Shown here piece after piece: positions 53,029 through 60,923 of a stretch of 64,000 nucleotides of DNA (within the stretch, counting starts at the first letter, position 1; every line of letters starts with the position of its first letter). Under the pieces are notes generated by a model, which was not told the DNA's origin, ran no database searches, and saw only the letters and a list, made by a program, of their open reading frames with translations. A program made the translations under genes and the position numbers. Origin of the DNA: CAXBNB01 sp040151475 (lineage in GTDB: Bacteria > Bacteroidota > Bacteroidia > Cytophagales > Cyclobacteriaceae); NCBI RefSeq assembly GCF_040151475.1, contig NZ_JBDKWG010000144.1, positions 130,213 to 194,212 of the forward strand, in the 5' to 3' direction.

Positions 53029-55275
53029 ATGAAATATTATTTTCGACTACTACAACTCATCACACTTTTTTATATCTGTTTCTTTTCTCACAGGATAAAG
53101 GCTCAGGACCTGCCAAAGTCTCTACCTGACATTAAATACCACCTGGCCTCCTCGAATTGGAGTCCACTCAATACATCAGTTGATTCTTATCTTGATGCTG
53201 CGGAGGGAATGGTGCGCACAATGTATCAGTTTCAAAATGCTGAAGGAGCCATTATCGATCCTTACCTCAACAAAGAACACCAATACACTACTCCATATTA
53301 TGCTTTTACAGTGGGTGCTTTGATACATTCAGGGCGTTCAAAAGAGTTAATAAATTCAGGTATAAAAGCGATGGAAAAATCGTTGACTGATTTTTCAAAG
53401 GGAAACGATTTTATTCCGGAAAAGCATGGAGAATTTTATATAGCTGCTTTGGCAGGAGCAATGGAGTTTTATGAACCACATGTGGATGCCGGCAGATTTG
53501 AAAATTGGAAGAAAATGGTTGCCACTCCGATAGAAAAAATATGGAAGGGTAAATCCATAGGTTTAAACAACTGGAGAACCTACGCCATGAAAGGAGAATG
53601 GATCAGGGCAAAACATGGGTTCATTGATAGACAAAATACAATTGATTTCATTGAAGACAACTGGAAAAATGCGACACAATACGAGCGAATAGGATTGGAC
53701 AAATGGAATCTATACCAGGATTGGAGCAGCGATCCTCAATCACTGGCGGTGGAAGCTGTTGGGAGAGGTAACCTTACTTCTGTGGTATTGGAAGGATATG
53801 ATGGTCCGTCTGCACGACAAATGCTTGATATCATGCGCAATGGAGGGAAAACTTCCATGCTACTGATGAGCCCGACAGGACAATGCCCGGCAAACGGACG
53901 AACTGACAATCACGTGTTCAATGATATTTTGTACCAATTGATTTTTGATGCACTCGCAGAAGATGCTGTGGCTCAAAATAATACTTACCTGGCAGGACAA
54001 TACCGAAGGTCGGCTATGTTGGCATTTCAAAGCATACAAAGGTGGAAAAGAAATGATGGCAAATGGAAGGATTCATTTTACATTACCAAAAATAAGTATG
54101 AACCCGGCGAACGGGTAGGATATCAGCCTGCAAGTCAATGGGGACATTACACTGGAGCAATGATGTTTCATTTAGCAGAATCTGCTTTGGCAAGAAAAAC
54201 GGATGTAAAGGAAGTACCTGCTCCAGTAGAAATTGGTGGTTATGCTATTCAGACGGACGACAGGTTTTCGACTTTTACAGCCAATGCAGGAGGCATGCAG
54301 GTGGTTATCAACCTACGTGGTGCTTCTGTACCCAAATACAACAAATACTGGACGCCTCTTGGAGGAGTTCGTTTTTCAAAAAACAATTGGGATGATCGTT
54401 TGGGGCCATCTGATGGAGAAGCGAATTTCATCGACGATACTTTCTCTCAGTCTCCAAAGGGTATAAAGGAATCATTTGGAACTGTATTTCCACAGTCAGC
54501 ACTCACCCTTGGGCCGGAGTGGATGGAAAATGGCAACTGGATAAGGTTGGCAGACAAAGCTCTGACCTTTCGGGGAAATGTAGTGACCGAGTTTGTTCAT
54601 CCATTGCTTGTGAAATTCAGAGTGACTTATGCAACGGTTACCGGACATTCCGGGCCTGTTTTTCATCAGGAGTTTATAATCACCCCCGATGGTGTGATGA
54701 CCTGTTTGTCCAGCCCTCAGGATGTTCCTTTCGGTCTCACCGTGCCTTTGCTGATTAATGATGGAACCGAATTGGAAACTAATATATCCGGAGGTATTGC
54801 AACCACGGGCTATCCCGGGTCAGATGATACACAGAATTTCATAGGTCTAAATCAGGATGTATTAGTAGCTCAGGATGGTGATGCCATCAGAAGTACTTAT
54901 GGTGATTTACTACCTGTGAAGTTTCAATCCACGGACAAAAAGCAAATGGTGTTTATCTACCCAAAGTCTAAGCCTGATCCCAAAGCACAAGAGGTGAAAT
55001 CAAGTTTTGAAATAACAGAAAATGGATTTTCTTCTGTCTTAGGCAAAGTGGACGGCACTATGTACATAGGCAGAAACAGTGCTGGTGGTTTTGGTGATAC
55101 ACTCGACCTCAATCAGGATGGAAAACCTGACCTGACTTTCGATAAAAAATGTGGCTTTATAGCTCAATTGAAAAATGGACAGATCTTGGCCATTGAGACC
55201 GATACTGCAGTGGAAATGACATTCAAAGGAAAGGAATACACCGTAAAGCCCTATGTACCCATCTTGAAGTTGTAG
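53029..55275 (+). CDS. secreted PUL enzyme, unassigned (toroid plus beta-sandwich, lyase-like)
   Basis: 748 residues with a signal peptide (~7-25, cleavage near IKAQD). The N-terminal ~400 residues look like an (alpha/alpha) toroid: repeated helix pairs with YYAFTVGALIHSGRSKELI, FYIAALAGAMEFYEPH, QCPANGRTDNHVFNDILYQ and ASQWGHYTGAMMFHLAE. The rest (~405-748) is beta-rich (GPVFHQEFIITPDGVMTCL) and includes a calcium-loop-like DLNQDGKPDLTFD (693-705). This layout is shared by many polysaccharide lyases and some glycosidases, but I do not recognise a named family. Conserved H and Y residues in the toroid could be catalytic (inference). Confidence 0.85.
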   Translation: MKYYFRLLQLITLFYICFFSHRIKAQDLPKSLPDIKYHLASSNWSPLNTSVDSYLDAAEGMVRTMYQFQNAEGAIIDPYLNKEHQYTTPYYAFTVGALIHSGRSKELINSGIKAMEKSLTDFSKGNDFIPEKHGEFYIAALAGAMEFYEPHVDAGRFENWKKMVATPIEKIWKGKSIGLNNWRTYAMKGEWIRAKHGFIDRQNTIDFIEDNWKNATQYERIGLDKWNLYQDWSSDPQSLAVEAVGRGNLTSVVLEGYDGPSARQMLDIMRNGGKTSMLLMSPTGQCPANGRTDNHVFNDILYQLIFDALAEDAVAQNNTYLAGQYRRSAMLAFQSIQRWKRNDGKWKDSFYITKNKYEPGERVGYQPASQWGHYTGAMMFHLAESALARKTDVKEVPAPVEIGGYAIQTDDRFSTFTANAGGMQVVINLRGASVPKYNKYWTPLGGVRFSKNNWDDRLGPSDGEANFIDDTFSQSPKGIKESFGTVFPQSALTLGPEWMENGNWIRLADKALTFRGNVVTEFVHPLLVKFRVTYATVTGHSGPVFHQEFIITPDGVMTCLSSPQDVPFGLTVPLLINDGTELETNISGGIATTGYPGSDDTQNFIGLNQDVLVAQDGDAIRSTYGDLLPVKFQSTDKKQMVFIYPKSKPDPKAQEVKSSFEITENGFSSVLGKVDGTMYIGRNSAGGFGDTLDLNQDGKPDLTFDKKCGFIAQLKNGQILAIETDTAVEMTFKGKEYTVKPYVPILKL

Positions 55276-55339
55276 TAGGGTATTAAAACTCAACTGGATT
55301 TGGAGTGAGGATGCTCTGAATATAAAATAAGTAGAACGA

Positions 55340-55365
55340 TTAACTACAAAAGAGCTTGTAGTTAA
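55340..55365. promoter_or_regulatory. inverted repeat upstream of the GH31 gene
   Basis: TTAACTACAA (55340-55349) and TTGTAGTTAA (55356-55365) form a perfect 10-bp inverted repeat with a 6-base spacer, 18 bases before the GH31 start codon. No U-tract follows, so it may be an operator or an mRNA hairpin controlling translation rather than a terminator. Confidence 0.5.
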
Positions 55366-55383
55366 AATACAACTATGTAAAAA

Positions 55384-58300
55384 ATGAAAAACAGATTATT
55401 GAGTGTCACCATTTTGATGTTGACATTTTTATTAGAAAACAGAATAAATGCTCAGGATTTTTCCTGGAAATATACGGACAATGATTTGATGGTTGAATTG
55501 AAATATCCTACTCAAACACTTTATGCTTCCTTTAGTTTTTCTACAGAGGATCAATTACTGATAACAGGTACCATTAAGGGTTTTGCATCAAAAAACACTA
55601 ACAGGCTTCCCGTTAAGTCACTTTTTAAAGAAAATACTGACGGAGTGGTTCTTTCTACGGGTAAGGCAAAAGTGAATATTGATAAATCTACTCAATTGAT
55701 TTCCATTGTGCGTTTGCCCAACGATTTACTATGGAAAGGAAAATTAGGAATAGCTCCTCATCCTGAAACCAAAAAGCCAACGATTCAAATAACAGCTGTT
55801 GACTGTTCTGATGAGCATTACTTTGGATTGGGTGAACGGCTGAATGGATTTGATCAAAAGGGCAAACAAATAATAATGGAGTTGGATGATGCATGGTCAC
55901 GCTCAAATGAGATGGCATATAAGGCAATTCCTTTTTACATGTCATCACGTAATTATGGTGTCTTAGTGAATTCACCGGAGCGCATCATTTTCGATATGGG
56001 TAAAAACCAGACTGATCAGACCAGTATTACTCTACCGGGTCTCGAAGTAGAATATGTATTTTTTGCCAGTAATTCTCCTTTGACGGTTATGGAACAATAT
56101 ACAGGCATCACTGGTAAAAGTCCGGTTATTCCAGGGTGGAGCCTTGAACCGTGGTTGTCACGCAGAGGCCCTGCGGGATGGGTCGATACCATGTATCCCA
56201 GGCAGGAGCTGGATCAAATGGAGCAAAACGGGCAGCATATTGGTGTAATTCTATGGGAAGGTATCAGACATCAGTTTTTAAAAGATCAGGAATTTTCTGC
56301 TTATGATTTGGTTAATTATTGGCACGACAAGGGAATGAAGGTAGTGTTTTGGGATCGTACCGGACAAATCGAAGACACTCCGGAAAACCTGAAAAAATAT
56401 AAATATGACCAGAAACCAGTAAAGAAATATTTTATCAGAGATGGACAGGGTGAACCTATTAAGGTAGGCCCAAAAGGCGAAATAGCCAATCCTGATTTAA
56501 ACAAACGTGCATTCGTGTACATTGACACTTCCAACCCGGAAGCCATGGAATGGTATTTTAAAAATAAATACGCACTAAAGGTAAAATCAGACAATGGAAA
56601 ATCAGGGCCTAACGGATACAATTTGGATGGTGTTAAAATTGATTTCTCTGAATTGCTACCAAAGGATTTGTCGGATTACAAAGTTTATAAACCGACACCA
56701 GGAATTGCCAATGTCCATGCAGTAAGTTTTTCAGAGCAAACTATGGAGTGGTTGCAAACCGTTAAGCCAGAAGGTGGGATCACATGGACAAGAGGGGGAG
56801 GTTTAGGACTGCAAAGAGGAGGGGTGTTTTGGAATGGAGACCGTAGCAGAAATTTGTCCCAGTTGAAAGGGACGGTATCTTCGTTGCTGTCAGTATCTGT
56901 TTCGGGCTTGGCTTATGCAGGCCATGACCTGGGAGGCTACATGAGAGGCAATGACGCTGAAGTAGAAGAAACCTACATTAGGGGAGTTCAGTTTGCGACA
57001 TTTTCACCTTTTTTTCACGATCACGGTTCTGCTCAATCCCCAAGGGAACAAAACAGATATGGGAGGGAAAATTATGCCTTTTATTCACGTGTTCGGTATA
57101 ATTTGTTGCCTTACTTGGAGGAGCTAATCGAAGATGCATCGGTAAGGGGATGGCCGATGATGCGACCACTGTTTTATTACCATCCTGAAGATGCGACATC
57201 TTGGACTATAGATGATGAATATTATTTGGGCAAGGAGATACTCGTTGCTCCCATTTTGTCCAAGGGAACCAGCCGTGTTGTGTATTTGCCAACAGGAAAC
57301 TGGGTTGATTTATGGACGAATGAAAGGTACAAGGGCAATTCTCAAATTCTTGTAAATAAGGCACTGAACAGGATTCCTGTATTCGTTCGTGAAAATGCAA
57401 TTCTGCCCTTGGCATTGAATGAAAACCTTGAAATAGGTGGTGATTTTCTGCACAAAGACAAAAACGACCTTAGAATCATCTATAAGCTTTTGGGATTAAA
57501 AAATGGGGTGTACTCACTTCCAAAAAACAATGAAGGCCTGTCCTCACTCAAAGTAACAAAGGATGGAAGGGTGCTACTGAAATTTGAGAATATAAATGAA
57601 GATTTTGGAGTCATTATTCCCAACGCAATACCAACTGCTATCCACTTAAACAACAAAGAACTGTTAGCAGCAGATGCAAACTTTGGTAAGCAGAAGCAGG
57701 GTTGGAAATATGATCCTTCTTCATCAGAATTGAAGATAAAAATAGAAGCTGTAAAAGGTTTATCAGAATATGAAATAGAACTTATTGGCTTACCGTCCGA
57801 TGAATTGGCTTTCGTTGAGGGTGCTGAAATAGCAGAAGTACCACAACCAAATGTACCAAATATTGTAAGCGTGGAAGGCTGGAATGAATCTGTGGACATT
57901 GTATTTGATAAAGATGATGCCCTGGGAGAGCGGTATATTATCAATTATGGTAGTTTAAATGGTGGAGTGAGGCAAAGCAGAGTTGTTCTAAACTATGGAA
58001 ATAAGGTTACAATTGGTGGGTTGAAAAATGGGGAAAAGTATATTTTCCGGGTTTGGGCAGAAACCCAATTGCATAAGAGTCTGGAAACAGATTGGTTTGT
58101 CGCTGTTCCCACTGGCGATAAAAACACCATTTTTCAATATTCTGGCAGTGGACTGTTTATTGACGCAAACCACTCTTCTGACAAATCAATAGCAGAAGAT
58201 GGAAGTAAGAAGTATTCGTTTTCAATAGATTCTGATCGAGCATCTACTGTGAAAGTATGGGTACAACTCAATAAATATATTACTCATCACGATTACAACA

Positions 58301-58434
58301 AATGGTATGAAACAACGACTAAGACATTAAATAAAACGGATGTGATTGAAGTGGATGTTCCTGAAAATCACACATTAAATAGGATTTTTATTGCACCGGA
58401 AGGTGAAACGCCATTCTTTAATGATGAATTTTAA
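55384..58434 (+). CDS. glycoside hydrolase family 31 enzyme with FN3 domain
   Basis: 1016 residues. Signal peptide ~1-23. N-terminal beta domain (~25-250; EHYFGLGERLNGFDQKGK), a TIM barrel (~255-600), C-terminal beta domains (~605-800), fibronectin III (~820-915; YIINYGSLNGG) and a last beta domain. The nucleophile is probably Asp420 in NLDGVKIDFSE and the acid/base Asp486 in FWNGDRSRN. GH31 acts on alpha-linked glucosides, xylosides or sulfoquinovosides among others; the exact activity is not readable. The VKIDFSE nucleophile region differs from the WLDMNE of classical alpha-glucosidases. Confidence 0.92.
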   Translation: MKNRLLSVTILMLTFLLENRINAQDFSWKYTDNDLMVELKYPTQTLYASFSFSTEDQLLITGTIKGFASKNTNRLPVKSLFKENTDGVVLSTGKAKVNIDKSTQLISIVRLPNDLLWKGKLGIAPHPETKKPTIQITAVDCSDEHYFGLGERLNGFDQKGKQIIMELDDAWSRSNEMAYKAIPFYMSSRNYGVLVNSPERIIFDMGKNQTDQTSITLPGLEVEYVFFASNSPLTVMEQYTGITGKSPVIPGWSLEPWLSRRGPAGWVDTMYPRQELDQMEQNGQHIGVILWEGIRHQFLKDQEFSAYDLVNYWHDKGMKVVFWDRTGQIEDTPENLKKYKYDQKPVKKYFIRDGQGEPIKVGPKGEIANPDLNKRAFVYIDTSNPEAMEWYFKNKYALKVKSDNGKSGPNGYNLDGVKIDFSELLPKDLSDYKVYKPTPGIANVHAVSFSEQTMEWLQTVKPEGGITWTRGGGLGLQRGGVFWNGDRSRNLSQLKGTVSSLLSVSVSGLAYAGHDLGGYMRGNDAEVEETYIRGVQFATFSPFFHDHGSAQSPREQNRYGRENYAFYSRVRYNLLPYLEELIEDASVRGWPMMRPLFYYHPEDATSWTIDDEYYLGKEILVAPILSKGTSRVVYLPTGNWVDLWTNERYKGNSQILVNKALNRIPVFVRENAILPLALNENLEIGGDFLHKDKNDLRIIYKLLGLKNGVYSLPKNNEGLSSLKVTKDGRVLLKFENINEDFGVIIPNAIPTAIHLNNKELLAADANFGKQKQGWKYDPSSSELKIKIEAVKGLSEYEIELIGLPSDELAFVEGAEIAEVPQPNVPNIVSVEGWNESVDIVFDKDDALGERYIINYGSLNGGVRQSRVVLNYGNKVTIGGLKNGEKYIFRVWAETQLHKSLETDWFVAVPTGDKNTIFQYSGSGLFIDANHSSDKSIAEDGSKKYSFSIDSDRASTVKVWVQLNKYITHHDYNKWYETTTKTLNKTDVIEVDVPENHTLNRIFIAPEGETPFFNDEF

Positions 58435-58453
58435 AAAGGTACTAATCAGGAGT

Positions 58454-60619
58454 ATGAAAATGGAGCTTAAAAAAGGGATAGAGCTAGAAAGTGCTTTCTT
58501 GACAAGAAATTCATGTTTGATGTTTTGTTTGATTTTATTCTTCGGATGTGTAAATGAACGTACATCCAATTCAGACAATTGGCAAAGCATTTCCTCTGTT
58601 GATGACCTTTGGAAGCATCACCCAAACCAAATACGGTCATTGTTTGAGGCAATTGACTTGCAGCAACCAGCCTTGGAATCAGTGGCTACTGTCCTTGCAA
58701 AGGGAGATACTGTAAGTGCCGCAGAGGAGTTGCTGAAGTACTATCGGAAAACCGATCGTAATTGGGTGGTGACCACCCTTGATGCTGTACCTTATGCAGA
58801 ATCATTGCGAACTGCCAATGCGCTATTGGCGGATACGGTGATCAGGCACGGAAATCCCGTTAAAATACCATTCAAACCGGATGGAGGCTGGGACTGGAAC
58901 TATACCGGTCCTGATAAAGACGATGAATTTGGGTATTCCCTGAACGGACTCAGGTACTTGTCTTCTTTGTTTCAAGTTTGGAAAAAAACGGAGACCATAG
59001 AATATATAGAAGTGTATGACCGATTGATAAAGGATTGGGTAATACACCATCCATTGCCGGCCAGGGATGATTCTATTTACCTGGTGTTGAACAATCAAAG
59101 CCTTGACTATCGGGATATAGGTGAGCTTGGATGGCGAACCATTCAGGCAGGCCAACGGCTGGGAGCAGTGTGGCCACAGACATTTTATGCGTTCCAGACT
59201 GAAGATACTTTTAGTCCAGCGGCACGCTTACTGATGCTGTCGAGTACCAATATTCAAGCGGAATTTCTCACTAAATACCATAAAAACGGGCACAATTGGA
59301 CAACTATGGAAATGAATGGATTGGCTTTGGCTGGTTTGTCTTTCCCGGAATTCAAAAGGGGAAATCACTGGGCCAATTATGCGCTGGAGGTCATGGCCAA
59401 TGAAATCAACCGACAGGTTTATCCAGACGGTGTCCAATCCGAAATTTCCACAAAAACACAATGGGTGGCACTCAGACGTTTTGAATCGGTAGCGGATAAT
59501 TTCCAAAAAGCCAACCGAAAGATTTCAGAAGCCTACCTCAAACGGGTAGAGGAGATGTATCAGTACATGGCCTATTCCATTCGTCCCGATGGTCATCAGC
59601 CATTGAACAATGACTCTGACCGTGACGACCTCAGGGAAATAGTACTGAAGGCAGCAGCCAGGTTTGATCGACCGGACTGGAATTACATAGTCACCAATGG
59701 AAAAATGGGTAATAAACCAGAAATAGATCCTTCGGTTACCTTTCCTTGGGCTGGCATTCATATCATGCGGAATGGCTGGTATGAAAAGGCTCATTGGTCA
59801 TTTTTTGATGCAGGACCGTATGGCACAGGCCACCAACATAGAGATAAGCTTCATCTGTCTGTTATGGCTTTTGGCAAAGACCTATTGGTAGATGGCGGTC
59901 GATATACCCACAAAGATTATTTTAGTTTTGACCCTACTATGTGGAGGGGTTATTTCCGGAGCTCGTTTTCGCACAATGTGATTTTGGTAGATGGCAAAGG
60001 ACAGAATGGAGGATTGACACGTACCGATACACCTTTGGTAGAAAATCAGGATTACAGTCACCATCCTTTGTATGATTTTGCTCATGGCACTTTTAGTGAC
60101 GGATATGAAGGTGTGGAAGGAAAAGCGACACATACCCGGTCTGTGTTGTACCTCAGGGATAAATATTGGGTGGTGATGGATCAACTTGAAACTGACCGAC
60201 TCAGGGAATTGCAAGTACTGTGGCATTTTGCCCCTGACAATGAGATAATGATTAAAGACACTGAAGCGGTATCTACAAATGCAAAGGGGGCTAATCTGCG
60301 CATTGTGCCTGTTGGGAATATGAAATGGAAATCAGAAATCGTGAAAGGACAGGAGAAGCCTTTCATTCAGGGATGGTATAGTGAGGTATTTGGAGAAAAA
60401 GAACCAAACCCTACAGTGGTCTATACTGCTGATATTGCTAAATCCAGCATCTTCGTTTGGCTGCTGGTACCTGCTGAAGGTGAGGTGCCAACTGCTGATA
60501 CACAAATGAAACAAACAGGTAATTTGGTGAAATTGACTATAAAAGAAAATAATGGTTCAACTACAAATATTGCCTTACCACTGAATAACAATCCTTCGGG
60601 GGTAAAAGTAAAATTTTAA
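58454..60619 (+). CDS. heparinase II/III family polysaccharide lyase, lipoprotein
   Basis: 721 residues from the ATG at 58454. The frame is open back into the GH31 gene, but this ATG is preceded by CAGGAG (a rare Shine-Dalgarno) and is close to a lipobox: SCLMFCLILFFGC. N-terminal toroid (~40-400; KNGHNWTTMEMNGLALAG, with an Asn of the kind that neutralises the uronate), then the heparinase II/III beta domain (~430-720; GTGHQHRDKLHLSVMAFGK, SSFSHNVILVDGKGQ). Such lyases cut uronic-acid polysaccharides (alginate, heparinoids, others) by beta-elimination. Surface or periplasmic; follows GH31 by 19 bases. Confidence 0.9.
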   Translation: MKMELKKGIELESAFLTRNSCLMFCLILFFGCVNERTSNSDNWQSISSVDDLWKHHPNQIRSLFEAIDLQQPALESVATVLAKGDTVSAAEELLKYYRKTDRNWVVTTLDAVPYAESLRTANALLADTVIRHGNPVKIPFKPDGGWDWNYTGPDKDDEFGYSLNGLRYLSSLFQVWKKTETIEYIEVYDRLIKDWVIHHPLPARDDSIYLVLNNQSLDYRDIGELGWRTIQAGQRLGAVWPQTFYAFQTEDTFSPAARLLMLSSTNIQAEFLTKYHKNGHNWTTMEMNGLALAGLSFPEFKRGNHWANYALEVMANEINRQVYPDGVQSEISTKTQWVALRRFESVADNFQKANRKISEAYLKRVEEMYQYMAYSIRPDGHQPLNNDSDRDDLREIVLKAAARFDRPDWNYIVTNGKMGNKPEIDPSVTFPWAGIHIMRNGWYEKAHWSFFDAGPYGTGHQHRDKLHLSVMAFGKDLLVDGGRYTHKDYFSFDPTMWRGYFRSSFSHNVILVDGKGQNGGLTRTDTPLVENQDYSHHPLYDFAHGTFSDGYEGVEGKATHTRSVLYLRDKYWVVMDQLETDRLRELQVLWHFAPDNEIMIKDTEAVSTNAKGANLRIVPVGNMKWKSEIVKGQEKPFIQGWYSEVFGEKEPNPTVVYTADIAKSSIFVWLLVPAEGEVPTADTQMKQTGNLVKLTIKENNGSTTNIALPLNNNPSGVKVKF

Positions 60620-60923
60620 ACAGCGTTGAATTTGAGAGCATTAAAATGTTTTTTAACTCTGGGAATTATGTTATTCCTAATAAATGTTCTCGGTCTGTTT
60701 TACTGACCGTAGCAGTCAGTTTAAGCCCTTTTGTCATTTCGACGAAGGAGAAAATCCCTTGCTTATTGCAGGTCGGCTAGAAAGATTTCTCCTTCGTCGA
60801 AATGACAGGGTGACGATTTTCTTAACCTGACTGCTACGGTCAGCAGAACAGGCAGGAATAACAAATACCTTTAAATTGTGCACCGATTGTTAACATATTT
60901 ACCAATAACTATTATACCACCTT
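60620..60923. other. intergenic region filled mainly by a nested palindrome
   Basis: 304 bases without a gene, between the heparinase and GH63-like genes. Most of it (60669-60863) is one imperfect palindrome. The remaining 60 bases before the ATG at 60924 are AT-rich and may hold a promoter, but no consensus is clear. Confidence 0.7.
60669..60863. repeat. ~195-bp nested palindromic element (REP/MITE-like)
   Basis: Three nested arm pairs: outer TGTTATTCCT (60669-60678) / AGGAATAACA (60854-60863); middle CTGACCGTAGCAGTCAG (60703-60719) / its complement (60827-60843), 17 bp and perfect; inner arms 60732-60756 / 60784-60807, about 24 bp with one bulged A, containing TTTCGACGAAGGAGAAA. The loop is 60757-60783. 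The GTCATTTCGACGAAGGAG core is a recurrent intergenic motif in Bacteroidota. Confidence 0.85.

Noticed and set aside
57480..57944. 154-codon open frame antisense to GH31
   Set aside because: Serine/proline-rich shadow of the GH31 C-terminal region, with no start context or family.
58391..58453. Upstream start for the heparinase II/III protein overlapping GH31
   Set aside because: The later ATG has a Shine-Dalgarno-like CAGGAG and places the lipobox at a normal distance.
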